Shown here in pieces: positions 1 to 9,079 of a DNA stretch of 51,146 nt. The stretch lies in the NCBI GenBank assembly GCA_020073705.1, contig JAIQES010000031.1:1-51146 (forward strand). The letters are read 5' to 3'. This DNA comes from Terriglobia bacterium. Its GTDB lineage: Bacteria > Acidobacteriota > Terriglobia > Acidiferrales > UBA7541. The notes under the pieces are model-generated. The model worked only from the letters and a program-made list of their open reading frames with translations. It made no database searches and was not told the DNA's origin. The position numbers and the translations under genes are program-made. Within the stretch, counting starts at the first letter, position 1, and every line of letters begins with the position of its first letter.

Positions 1-24
1 CGTGTTGCAATAGGAGGGATTCAG

Positions 25-1695
25 ATGAGCACGATATCACGGCGAGGATTTGTGAAAGGGGCGGCGTTGGCGCCGCTCGCCTTTACACCTTTCTCCCTAC
101 AGGCCCAGGCGGCTGCCCCGGCGGATCGGTTTGACGTTGTCGTCGCCGGCGCCGGACACAACAGTCTGATCACCACCGCCTACCTGGCCAAAGCGGGCTA
201 TCGCTGTCTGGTTTTGGAGGGCCGGCCCATAGTCGGTGGCTGCGTCAAGACTGCGGAATTGACACTGCGCGGGTTCAAACACGACACATGCTCCTCGGCA
301 CACACCGCCATCTTCGACAACCCGCTGATACGCGACGACGAATTGAAACTGGGCGACTACGGTTTGGAGTATATTTACCCGGATCCGGTCATCCACAGGC
401 CGTTTCCCGATGGAAGTTACATCACGCAGTGGCGCGACCTGGATCGCACCGTTGCGGAATTTGCGAAGTTTTCGAAGAAGGATGCGGCTACCTATCGGCG
501 GATGATGGCTGAATATGAAGCGGTCGCGCCGATCTTTGATGCCGTCACCTTCGCACCGGTCGGTTTTGGGAAATCACTCAACGACCGGCTGGCCGAGCAC
601 CCGCGAGGCAAGTATTGGCAGCGCCGCATCGCCATGGCCGCCTGGGATATCATTCGCGACAGTTTTGAGGACGACCACTGTCGTGCATTTATGCTGGCTA
701 GCCCCTGGTCGAATCAACCGGCCCAATTTCCGATGACGGGCCGGACTGCCTACGGTCCGTTCCAGCAGCAGCGCCACAGCCGGCCACTTCCCAAAGGAGG
801 ATCGGGCGAATTGACGCAGGCGCTGGCGCGCTTCATCGAGGCACATCATGGCGTGGTCCTCACCAACAAACCGGTTCAGCGGCTCATCGTGGAGAACGGC
901 AAATGTGCGGGAGTGGAATGTACGGACGGCAGCTCGTATCGCGCCGACAAGGCCGTGCTTTCCACGATGCACATCAAGCAACTCGTGGACATGGCGCCGC
1001 GCGAGTTGTGGGGCGAAGATTTCATGGACGGGGTGAACACCTGGCAGCCGGATGCCCAGGCGTTCGAAACCGATTACGCTACTACGGAACCTCCGAAGTA
1101 CCCCGTCCAGGGCGGCACGCTCTTGTCGGTGCATACGGAACTGATGTCTACCCCCGAACGCGCCCTCCGTTTTGCATACGACTATTCCATCGGTGTGGTT
1201 GATGTTGATGACCCGCCCCTGCATGTCATCTGCTGCAGCATTGCCGATCCGACGCGAGCCCCGGCGGGAATGCACACCGTCAAGGTTCTCGGCTACCAGC
1301 CCTACGATATCAAGGAAGGCCCTCAGCATTGGGACGCGATCAAGGAGGAGGTCTCTGCCGCGAATCTGAAATACCTGCGTCAGTTCGTGCCGAATCTGAC
1401 CGACGACAAGATCCTTGCGCGGATCGTTCACAGTCCACTCGATATGGAGCGCCAGAATCCGATGAACTGGCAGGGCAGCATTCACGCCGGTTCGCAGGGC
1501 CCGGCGCAGTCCGGCGCCATGCGCCCGGTACCCGGCTGGGCACAGCATCGCATGCCGATCCCTGGCTTATATCAAACCGGCGCGACGACCTTTCCTGGAG
1601 GCTCGGTCACGGGCGCTCCCGGGCGCAACGCAGCCGTGGTGATGCTGAAGGATTGGGGCACCAGCATCGAGCAAGTCTTACAGAAGAAGACGTAA
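25..1695 (+). CDS. Tat-exported FAD/NAD(P)-dependent oxidoreductase, copy 1 of 3 (PYROXD2/phytoene desaturase-like)
   Basis: 556-aa flavoprotein of the large phytoene-dehydrogenase/PYROXD2-like amine-oxidase superfamily. Residues 1-30 form a twin-arginine signal (SRRGFVKG, hydrophobic stretch, AQA-like cleavage region), so the mature enzyme should act in the periplasm. A Rossmann FAD loop (GAGHNS, residues 42-47) is followed by an acidic strand end (VLE) and GGxVK. The C-terminus has the family's second FAD signature (FPGGSVTGAPGRNAA). The start is supported by AGGAGGG 8 nt upstream. It is followed at 60-70 nt spacing by two paralogues and then a multihaem cytochrome, which suggests electrons leave via periplasmic cytochrome rather than NAD. 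Substrate is unknown; related proteins act on isoprenoid, steroid-like or amine substrates. Family is certain, reaction is not. Confidence 0.85.
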   Translation: MSTISRRGFVKGAALAPLAFTPFSLQAQAAAPADRFDVVVAGAGHNSLITTAYLAKAGYRCLVLEGRPIVGGCVKTAELTLRGFKHDTCSSAHTAIFDNPLIRDDELKLGDYGLEYIYPDPVIHRPFPDGSYITQWRDLDRTVAEFAKFSKKDAATYRRMMAEYEAVAPIFDAVTFAPVGFGKSLNDRLAEHPRGKYWQRRIAMAAWDIIRDSFEDDHCRAFMLASPWSNQPAQFPMTGRTAYGPFQQQRHSRPLPKGGSGELTQALARFIEAHHGVVLTNKPVQRLIVENGKCAGVECTDGSSYRADKAVLSTMHIKQLVDMAPRELWGEDFMDGVNTWQPDAQAFETDYATTEPPKYPVQGGTLLSVHTELMSTPERALRFAYDYSIGVVDVDDPPLHVICCSIADPTRAPAGMHTVKVLGYQPYDIKEGPQHWDAIKEEVSAANLKYLRQFVPNLTDDKILARIVHSPLDMERQNPMNWQGSIHAGSQGPAQSGAMRPVPGWAQHRMPIPGLYQTGATTFPGGSVTGAPGRNAAVVMLKDWGTSIEQVLQKKT

Positions 1696-1761
1696 CGGCG
1701 GCAATCGTAGGTGCAGCGCGCACGATTCACTCGACCAGCGCGTGGCAACGGAGGAACCGGA

Positions 1762-3429
1762 ATGAGCGAAATTACGCGGCGCGATTTCGTCAAAGGGGCG
1801 TCCCTGGCGCCCCTGGCCTTCAGGCCTTCAGTTCTCGCGCAGCAAACCGCCCAGCCCGATCGTTTCGACATTGTTGTCGCCGGCGCCGGACATAATAGTC
1901 TGGCCGCAACCGCCTATTTGGCAAAAGCGGGCTATCGTTGTCTGGTGCTGGAGGGCCGGCCAATCGTCGGCGGCGGCGCCAAGACTGCGGAATTGACGCT
2001 GCGCGGATTCAAACATGACACGTGCTCTTCGACACACATTTTTATTCAAGCTAACCCGATGTTGCGCAACAACGAATTGAATCTGGGCGACTACGGGCTG
2101 GAGTACATCAACCCCGATCCGATCTACCATACGGCCTTTCCGGACGGCGGCTATATCACGCAGTGGCGCGACCTGGACCGCACTTGCGCGGAATTCGCCA
2201 AGTTTTCCAAGAAAGATGCACTCGCCTTCCGACGTATGTACAATGAATTTCAGGCTGTCGAATCTCTCTTCAACGCTGTTAGTTTCGCGCCGGTGGGTTT
2301 TGGGAAATCACTCAACGACCGCTTGGCCGAGCATCCCAAAGGCAAGTTTTGGCAGCGCCGTTTGGCGATGTCGTATTGGGATATCCTTCGTGACAATTTC
2401 GAGGACGACCACTGCCGCGCATTTATGCTCCTTAGCCCCTGGGGGCACCAAGCGCCTCAAAACCCAATGACCGGGCGGGCTGCCTATCAGGTGATCTCAC
2501 AACAGAGCACCGGCCGCCCGATTCCCAAAGGTGGATCGGGGAAACTGACAGAGGCGCTGGCGCACTTCATCGAGGCCCATGGTGGCGTGATCCTCACCAA
2601 CAAATCGGTGCACCGTCTCATCGTGGAGAACGGCAAGTGCGCGGGCGTGGAATGTACGGATGGCAGCTCGTATCGCGCCGACAAGGCCGTGCTTTCCACG
2701 ATCCACATCAAGCAACTCGTGGATATGGCGCCGCGCGAGTTGTGGGGACAAGACTTCATCGATGGGGTGGACACGTGGCAGGGCGAAACGACCGAATGCA
2801 ATGCCAGTTACGCCACCACGGAACCTCTGAGGTTTCCGGTCGAAGGCGGCACGCTCACACCAGTGCATTCAAGCGTATTGGCAAACTCTGCGCGAGCCCT
2901 GCGTTTTGCATACGACTACGCCCGCTCCGCGGTCAATATGGAGGACCCCCCGCTATCTCTTATCTGTGCCACCGTTGCGGACCCGACGCGAGCCCCTGCG
3001 GGCATGCACACCATCAAGGTCATCGGCTACCAACCCTACGATCTGAAAGAAGGCCCCCAGCACTGGGACGCGATCAAGGAGCAGGTGGCCGAATCTCAGC
3101 TGAAATACCTCCGGCGGTTCACACCCAGTCTGTCCGACGATAAGATCCTCGCTCGGATTGTAGAAAGTCCTCTTGATATCGAGCGCATGAATCCGCACAA
3201 CTGGCATGGCAGTTGTCACGCCGGTTCCGCGGACCCGGCGCAGTCCGGCGCCATGCGCCCAATGCCCGGCTGGGCACAACACCGGATGCCAATCCCCGGA
3301 CTGTACCAAACCGGCGGCACGACCCATCCCGGAGGTTCGATCACGGGGGCGCCCGGGCGCAATGCGGCGACAGTCATGCTCAAGGATTTTGGCACCAGCA
3401 TAGACGAAGTGGTGCAGAAAAAAACGTAA
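1762..3429 (+). CDS. Tat-exported FAD/NAD(P)-dependent oxidoreductase, copy 2 of 3
   Basis: 555-aa paralogue of the preceding gene. The start at ATG 1762 is chosen over the in-frame GTG at 1711 because GAGGAA lies 5 nt upstream and the twin-arginine signal (TRRDFVKG) then sits at the very N-terminus. The FAD loop GAGHNS, the VLEGRPIVGG segment and the C-terminal GLYQTGGTTHPGG...GAPGRNAA motif are conserved. Similarity to copy 1 is uneven: the segment around residues 290-340 is nearly identical even in DNA, while the region immediately after it (GETTECNASY) diverges. Probably a periplasmic dehydrogenase with a related but distinct substrate (inference). Confidence 0.85.
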   Translation: MSEITRRDFVKGASLAPLAFRPSVLAQQTAQPDRFDIVVAGAGHNSLAATAYLAKAGYRCLVLEGRPIVGGGAKTAELTLRGFKHDTCSSTHIFIQANPMLRNNELNLGDYGLEYINPDPIYHTAFPDGGYITQWRDLDRTCAEFAKFSKKDALAFRRMYNEFQAVESLFNAVSFAPVGFGKSLNDRLAEHPKGKFWQRRLAMSYWDILRDNFEDDHCRAFMLLSPWGHQAPQNPMTGRAAYQVISQQSTGRPIPKGGSGKLTEALAHFIEAHGGVILTNKSVHRLIVENGKCAGVECTDGSSYRADKAVLSTIHIKQLVDMAPRELWGQDFIDGVDTWQGETTECNASYATTEPLRFPVEGGTLTPVHSSVLANSARALRFAYDYARSAVNMEDPPLSLICATVADPTRAPAGMHTIKVIGYQPYDLKEGPQHWDAIKEQVAESQLKYLRRFTPSLSDDKILARIVESPLDIERMNPHNWHGSCHAGSADPAQSGAMRPMPGWAQHRMPIPGLYQTGGTTHPGGSITGAPGRNAATVMLKDFGTSIDEVVQKKT

Positions 3430-3495
3430 TGGCGGCAACCATAGGGGCCGCGCGGACGCTTCCCTGGGCTCGCGCGTTGCCATGGAGGAATCGGA

Positions 3496-5088
3496 ATGAG
3501 CGCGATAACGCGGCGGAATTTTGTAAAAGGGGCAGCACTAGCGCCTCTGGCCCTGACATCCTCGGCTCTGGCGCAAACGGCGTCGTCAGAGCGTTTTGAC
3601 ATTGTTGTTGCCGGCGCCGGGCACAACAGTTTGATCACCGCCGCCTACCTGGTGAAAGCGGGTTATCGCTGTCTGGTGCTGGAGGGCCGGCCAACCGTGG
3701 GCGGGGACGTCAAATCGGCGCAGTTGACCTTGCGCGGATTTCAACACGATACCTGCTCCTCCGCACACAACGGCATTCAAGACAACCCAATGATCCGGGA
3801 CAATGAACTCAACCTCGGGGATTACGGACTCGAGTACATTTTCCCCGACCCCGTCTTCCACATGCCGTTCCTTGATGGGGCTTACATCACCCAGTGGCGC
3901 GATCCGGAGCACACCCGCGCGGAATTCGCCAAGATTTCCAAGAAGGATGGCGACACGTACTGGCGCATGTGGAAAGAATCCGGAAAAATTGAGCCTACAG
4001 AGAAATTTTGGCGGCGACGCTTGGCCATGTCGCATTGGGATATCATTCGCGACAACTTCGAAGACGACCATTGCCGCGCCTTTATGCTGGCGTGCCCCTG
4101 GTCGCAGCAGCCAGCGCAGTATCCGATGACCGGCCGGTTAGCCTATTCAGCTTTCAGTCAGCAGCGCCACAGCCGCCCCCTCCCCAGAGGGGGCTCTGGG
4201 AAGCTGACGGAGGCTCTTGCGCGATTCATCGAGGCGCATCATGGCGTGATCCTCACCAACAAACCGGTGCAGCGGCTCATCATTGAGAACGGCAAATGCG
4301 CGGGAGTGGAATGCACGGACGGCAGTTCGTATCGCGCCGAGAAGGCCGTGCTCTCGACAATCCACATCAAACAGCTCGTGGACATGGCGCCGCGCGAGAT
4401 GTGGGGCCAGGACTTCGTTGACGGGGTGGAAACGTGGCAGGCGGAATGTCAGATGTTTGTCTCAAATTACGCCACTAAAGAGCCGCCGAAATATCCGGTG
4501 TCCGGTGGCACGCTTTCGCCGGTGCATTCGGAACTTCTGGCCAGCCCCGAACGCGCGCTTCGCTTTGCGTACGACTACGCCTGCAGGGCGGTCAACGTCG
4601 AGGATCCACCGCAGCATATTATCTGCTGCAGCGTAGCGGACCCGACGCGAGCTCCGGCCGGCATGCACACCATCAAGTGCGTTGCCTACCAGCCCTATGA
4701 TTTGAAAGAAGGCCCCGAACACTGGGACAAGATCAAGGATCAGGTGGCCGACGCCAATCTGAAATACCTGCGGCGTTTCTCACCTAACCTGACCGACGAC
4801 AAGATCCTCGCACGGATTGTGGAAAGCCCGCTTGATCTCGAGCGCATGAATCCGCACAACTGGCACGGGAGTTGTCATGCCGGTTCATCAGCCCCGTCGC
4901 AGTCAGGCGCCATGCGCCCTATGCCAGGCTGGTCCGAGTATCGGATGCCCATCAACGGTTTGTACCAGACAGGGGCGTGCACCGCGCCGGGGGGTTCCGT
5001 CACGGGAATACCTGGGCGTAACGCCGCAGCGGTGATGCTCAAAGATTTTGGCACCAGCATCGAAGAAGTGCTGCAGAAAAGAACGTGA
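3496..5088 (+). CDS. Tat-exported FAD/NAD(P)-dependent oxidoreductase, copy 3 of 3, internally shortened
   Basis: 530-aa third tandem paralogue, start supported by GGAGGA 6 nt before ATG. Twin-arginine signal (TRRNFVKG), FAD loop GAGHNS and C-terminal GGSVTGIPGRNAA are intact. It lacks about 26 residues present in copies 1 and 2, namely the segment containing FAPVGFGKSLNDRLAEHP. The gap is in frame and the flanks (KKDGDTYWRM and KFWRRRLAMSHWD) align well, so this is a clean deletion in a helical substrate-domain region rather than a frameshift. The gene is therefore probably functional with altered substrate access. The cytochrome gene follows after 50 nt. Confidence 0.84.
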   Translation: MSAITRRNFVKGAALAPLALTSSALAQTASSERFDIVVAGAGHNSLITAAYLVKAGYRCLVLEGRPTVGGDVKSAQLTLRGFQHDTCSSAHNGIQDNPMIRDNELNLGDYGLEYIFPDPVFHMPFLDGAYITQWRDPEHTRAEFAKISKKDGDTYWRMWKESGKIEPTEKFWRRRLAMSHWDIIRDNFEDDHCRAFMLACPWSQQPAQYPMTGRLAYSAFSQQRHSRPLPRGGSGKLTEALARFIEAHHGVILTNKPVQRLIIENGKCAGVECTDGSSYRAEKAVLSTIHIKQLVDMAPREMWGQDFVDGVETWQAECQMFVSNYATKEPPKYPVSGGTLSPVHSELLASPERALRFAYDYACRAVNVEDPPQHIICCSVADPTRAPAGMHTIKCVAYQPYDLKEGPEHWDKIKDQVADANLKYLRRFSPNLTDDKILARIVESPLDLERMNPHNWHGSCHAGSSAPSQSGAMRPMPGWSEYRMPINGLYQTGACTAPGGSVTGIPGRNAAAVMLKDFGTSIEEVLQKRT

Positions 5089-5138
5089 AAGCCAGGACCA
5101 GGAGAGGTTAGCCGAACGATGAAAAGAGAGGAGTGCTT

Positions 5139-5708
5139 GTGAATCAAATAAAGGAAAGCTTCGTCTTGGTGGCGGTGCAAGCTTTGGCATTGCTTCTGTT
5201 GACCACCGTGCCACTGCTCGCCCAACAGGCGGCGACGTCACCGGTGATTCAGCAGACTGTGCCTGACAACCCGCTGCATCCATCGGGGCCCGTGCAACCG
5301 ATCCCTTATAGCCACAAGGTACACTTGGCGTTGGGATTGACGTGTCCGTTGTGCCACACGAATCCGGAGCCTGGCAAGCTGATGACCTACCCGGCCACCA
5401 GCACGTGCATGACGTGTCATGCCGCCACGGTTGACAAGAACAAGGCAGCCGCCCAGAAGCTCGATCCATTCGCCAAGTCTCAGCAGCCCATTCCCTGGGT
5501 GCGCGTCTATACCGTGCTTCCAGGTGTGAACTGGGCGCACCGCACTCATTTGCAGGCCGGCATGCAATGTGAAATGTGCCATGGTCAGGTGGCCCAGATG
5601 GAGGTCATGTCGGAAGCCACCAGCGTGGTGACGATGTATAGTTGTCTCACGTGCCACGTGCAGAACAATGCCAAGTCCACCTGCAATACATGTCATCTGT
5701 GGCCATAG
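5139..5708 (+). CDS. Exported pentahaem c-type cytochrome
   Basis: 189-aa exported protein. An N-terminal hydrophobic signal (VLVAVQALALLLLTTVPLLAQ) is followed by five CXXCH haem c motifs: CPLCH (~69), CMTCH (~90), CEMCH (~144), CLTCH (~169) and CNTCH (~182), with extra His residues (YSHKVH, WAHRTH) suited to be distal ligands, as in cytochrome c3/c7-like domains. GTG 5139 is preferred (AGAGGAG about 6 nt upstream); GTG 5133 is the alternative. Its place directly after three exported flavoenzymes makes it their likely electron acceptor, carrying electrons to the respiratory chain (inference). The exact cytochrome family cannot be fixed by eye. Confidence 0.85.
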   Translation: MNQIKESFVLVAVQALALLLLTTVPLLAQQAATSPVIQQTVPDNPLHPSGPVQPIPYSHKVHLALGLTCPLCHTNPEPGKLMTYPATSTCMTCHAATVDKNKAAAQKLDPFAKSQQPIPWVRVYTVLPGVNWAHRTHLQAGMQCEMCHGQVAQMEVMSEATSVVTMYSCLTCHVQNNAKSTCNTCHLWP

Positions 5709-5748
5709 AATCGATCTGAGGTGCAAGACAGGGAGAAGGGAGAGTGGT

Positions 5749-6636
5749 ATGAGCCGTGTCGTCACAAGTACCATTGCGATTGCCGTCGTGTGCGGCGGCC
5801 TATGGGCCGCGCTGACAAGCAGGCCAGTGGCCGCCACCAATGATCAGAAGGATGATGAGAAGGCGGTCCTCCAGGCCGACCACTCTCTAGTTCAGGCCGT
5901 TGCAAATGGAGACAAAAAAGCAGTAGATGGGTTTCTAGACGCGGATTTCACTTGGACAGACTTGGACGGGATCAGCTCGACCAAGGAGCAGGTCCTGCAG
6001 GACCTCAACGCATTCGCGAGAGGCAGCGAAGGCAATGCAGATCTCAAGGCCTTTCGCCATGGCCAGGTCGGAGCTGTTTTCGGCGCTCAGCATGACGGAC
6101 GCTTCGAACGCGTGTGGGTGAAGCGTCCAGCGGGCTGGCGGGTGCTCGTCTATCAGCAAGTTCCCGATCGGGCGCCATCGTCCCCTGCCTATGCGGGCAA
6201 CGGGCCGGGCCCGGCGGACTGCGAAAATCCCTGCAAGGCGATCCCGTACAAGCCCACAACCGAGGCTGACCGCGAAGTCATTGCTTCGTTTCAGGCAATG
6301 AACACAGCGATCTGGCAGACTGACGCGGATGCCTGGGCCAGACACATCGGGGATGATGACTTTGGAATTACTCCCGGCGTTCTGGTCACCAAAGCGAATC
6401 GGATTGCAACCATCAAGAAGCAAAAGGAGATGAATGGCAAGCCGGTGCCGGCCCCATTGTTGTCCGCCCACTTTTTCGACTTCGGGGACACGGTGGTTAT
6501 GACAGCTCTGCACCAGCCGCGAAACGGTAAACCGCATCACTTTACTCGCGTATGGGTAAAGCGAGAAGGTGCCTGGCAGATCGTCGCAGGAGCACAGACG
6601 GAAATTCAGGCTGCTCCCGCCGCAATTACCCGATAG
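5749..6636 (+). CDS. Exported tandem SnoaL/DUF4440-like (NTF2-fold) protein
   Basis: 295-aa protein starting at ATG 5749 (GGGAGAAGGGAGAG upstream) with a signal peptide-like N-terminus (TIAIAVVCGGLWAALTS). Two similar NTF2-fold modules follow: residues ~40-135 (SLVQAVANGDKKAVDGFLDADFTW, ending in FERVWVKRPAGWRVLVYQQ) and ~165-285 (ending in FTRVWVKREGAWQIVAGAQ). The twin R-V-W-V-K-R...W-x-V/I strands mark the repeat. Such domains occur in ketosteroid-isomerase-like enzymes and in ligand-binding proteins; no catalytic residue can be assigned here. It sits 40 nt after the cytochrome gene, probably in the same operon. Confidence 0.75.
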   Translation: MSRVVTSTIAIAVVCGGLWAALTSRPVAATNDQKDDEKAVLQADHSLVQAVANGDKKAVDGFLDADFTWTDLDGISSTKEQVLQDLNAFARGSEGNADLKAFRHGQVGAVFGAQHDGRFERVWVKRPAGWRVLVYQQVPDRAPSSPAYAGNGPGPADCENPCKAIPYKPTTEADREVIASFQAMNTAIWQTDADAWARHIGDDDFGITPGVLVTKANRIATIKKQKEMNGKPVPAPLLSAHFFDFGDTVVMTALHQPRNGKPHHFTRVWVKREGAWQIVAGAQTEIQAAPAAITR

Positions 6637-6785
6637 AATCTAGAATTGAGTTGCAGCGCAATCACTTACGGCATCGGGCGCCGCACCGGCATGAACGACC
6701 CTGGAGGTTCCGAAGCATGGAGCTACGACAAAATGGGCCGCGTAGGCGTTGCTTGCAGACGCCCGGGGTTAGCTGAGGTCCGCGT

Positions 6786-8888
6786 ATGACCACCACCACT
6801 TTTTGCTCGCAGCCCCTGAAATCACTCTTGCGAATCGGCCTGGTGCTGCTGTGCGCCCTCTTTCTTTTTGTGGAGAGCGCATCGGCGCGTATCGTCCGTG
6901 TGGTCATCCAGCGCGTAGAAGCGCCCACTTTTGGCGGCACCTCATTCGGCGCCGCTGGTCAATATGAAAAACTCGTCGGCGTTGCGTATGGCGAGGTCAA
7001 TCCCAGCGATCCGCGCAACGCCATCATTCAAGACATTGCGCTCGCGCCACGGAACTCGCGCGGGATGGTTGAATATTCGATGGACATCTACATCTTGCGT
7101 CCCGTCGATGCGGGGAAGGGAAATCAGGTTTTGTTTTATGACGTCGTAAATCGGGGGAACAAATTCGCACTGGCTTGGTACAATGCGAGCGCTCCCGGAT
7201 CGAATGACCCGGCCAATGCGGCAGCCGCTGCCGGAGATGGGTTCCTGATGTCTCGCGGGTACACGGTGATCTGGACAGGGTGGCAGGGTGATCTCCTCCC
7301 CGGCAATGCCCGGATGGGGATTCGGGTTCCGACCTTGACGGTCGGATCGTCTGGAGAAGTGCTCAGCGCGACGGTGGATTCGGAACTCATCGTCAACAAT
7401 CGCGAGAGCACACTCAATTTGAACAGCGGGTGGTTCACGGGCCTCTCCACAAGCAGTTATCCCGCAGCTTCAATGGATACCAGGAAAGCGGCACTCACCC
7501 GGCGCATACGCGAACAAGATTCCCCGCAACTCATTGACCCTGTGGATTGGGCGTTCGCGGATTGTTCCAAGACTCCTTTTCCGGGCGTTCCCAGCACCAC
7601 TCAGGTTTGCCTGAAGGGCGGCTTCGACCCGAACTACATCTATGACTTGCAGTACCAGGCAATCGAACCGAAGGTCCTTGGTCTGGGCTTCGCGGCCACG
7701 CGCGATTTCGTCTCGTATCTACGCCACACCGATGAGGGTGAAGAACTCATTGGGCTGAAACGCGGCGAAGGCGAGCCGGGAGCTGCCATTATCTACGGCG
7801 CCTCACAGAGCGGCCGCTATGTCCGAAGCTTCCTTGACTTGGGCTTCAATGCCGACGAACAGGGCCGGATCGTGTTTGAGGGAATGATTCCGCATTTGGC
7901 GCCTGGGCGGCTTCCTTTGAACGTCCGGTGGGGACAACCCGGACGCGCCAACGGCCAGCACGAAGACCACCTGTATCCGGTTGCCGAGCTCCCTGCCACA
8001 TGGGAAAACGAATCAGATCCGATTCAAGGAATCAATGTGGGCTCGCTTCTCGACCGCTGCAGGAAAAACAAAACGTGTCCGAAGATCATGCAGGAGGTCA
8101 CAGCGACAGAATACTGGATGGGGCGGATGTCGCTCGACACGACCGACCCACTCGGGAAAAAGGACCTTCCGATCCCTGAGAATGTGCGGATCTACTTTCT
8201 GGCGGGTACCGAGCATGCCCCTGCAAGCGTTCCGGAGAAGGGAATCTGCCAGCAATTGAGTAATCCCGCTCCTTATCGCGATGCGCTGCGGGCCATGTTA
8301 GTCGCCATGACGGGATGGGTCCTCCACGACAAAAAACCTCCATCCAGCCGGTTTCCTATGATTAAGGACGGTACGCTGGTGAAACCACAAGACGCGGGCT
8401 TCCCGAGCATCCCGGGAGTGACGTTCACCGCCCTGTATAACTATTACCAGCGCCTGGATTTTGGGAAGGACTTCAAACCGCTGCAGATGAGCGGCATTGC
8501 GGCTCCCGCGAAAAAGGTCCCCAACGCCAACTACGTTTTGCTCGTGCCGAAGGTCGATAAGGATGGAAACGATATCGCCGGCGTCCGCTCCACCACCATC
8601 CAAGTTCCCGTGGCCACCTACACAGGTTGGAACCTTCGGGCGGCCGGGGATTCCGAAAACGAATCGTGCGGTATGACAGGCAGTTATATCCCGTTCGCGG
8701 TCCACAAGGCCGACCGCACGGCGAGAGGAGACCCGCGGCTTTCCCTCGAGGAGCGGTACGGCAGCCGTTCAAGCTATGTGGCCGCCGTAACTGCGGCAGC
8801 GAATGACCTAGTCAATCAGGGCTACTTGCTTCCGGAAGATGCGCAGCGCTTGATCAGCGAGGCGCAGGCGAGCAGCATTTTGCAGTGA
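6786..8888 (+). CDS. Large exported alpha/beta hydrolase (Abhydrolase_10-type)
   Basis: 700-aa secreted protein. A long N-terminal signal (hydrophobic GLVLLCALFLFVESASA) is followed by a conserved N-terminal domain (VQRVEAPTFGG-like start) and an alpha/beta-hydrolase core. The nucleophile elbow is GASQSGR with Ser at about residue 342. The C-terminal part carries TYTGWNLRAAG and YIPFAVHKADR, seen in this family. Length fits Abhydrolase_10 proteins, which are common in Acidobacteriota and proteobacteria near exported catabolic genes. Probably an esterase or lactonase releasing or opening a substrate for the upstream oxidoreductases (inference). No good ribosome site precedes ATG 6786, but the signal peptide supports the start. 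Confidence 0.78.
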   Translation: MTTTTFCSQPLKSLLRIGLVLLCALFLFVESASARIVRVVIQRVEAPTFGGTSFGAAGQYEKLVGVAYGEVNPSDPRNAIIQDIALAPRNSRGMVEYSMDIYILRPVDAGKGNQVLFYDVVNRGNKFALAWYNASAPGSNDPANAAAAAGDGFLMSRGYTVIWTGWQGDLLPGNARMGIRVPTLTVGSSGEVLSATVDSELIVNNRESTLNLNSGWFTGLSTSSYPAASMDTRKAALTRRIREQDSPQLIDPVDWAFADCSKTPFPGVPSTTQVCLKGGFDPNYIYDLQYQAIEPKVLGLGFAATRDFVSYLRHTDEGEELIGLKRGEGEPGAAIIYGASQSGRYVRSFLDLGFNADEQGRIVFEGMIPHLAPGRLPLNVRWGQPGRANGQHEDHLYPVAELPATWENESDPIQGINVGSLLDRCRKNKTCPKIMQEVTATEYWMGRMSLDTTDPLGKKDLPIPENVRIYFLAGTEHAPASVPEKGICQQLSNPAPYRDALRAMLVAMTGWVLHDKKPPSSRFPMIKDGTLVKPQDAGFPSIPGVTFTALYNYYQRLDFGKDFKPLQMSGIAAPAKKVPNANYVLLVPKVDKDGNDIAGVRSTTIQVPVATYTGWNLRAAGDSENESCGMTGSYIPFAVHKADRTARGDPRLSLEERYGSRSSYVAAVTAAANDLVNQGYLLPEDAQRLISEAQASSILQ

Positions 8889-9079
8889 CGAAGTCACTTC
8901 ATCACAGCCAAGACTATGTTTAACCATGAATTATTGAATCGCGCAGATCTGGCGCGGGGATATTAGCGCTAACTTCCAAATCCTGGAAATGTGAATGCCG
9001 TGACGAAGTTACTGATTCGGAAGCTATTTCTAACAGCGGCCTAAGGTTTCGCCCTTCCTATCGATCAGCGAAGGCCTTG

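Noticed and set aside
574-1548. 324-residue open frame on the minus strand inside the first flavoenzyme gene
   Set aside because: Antisense shadow of a clear gene, Arg-rich with no family motif or ribosome site; the same type of shadow occurs in the paralogues.
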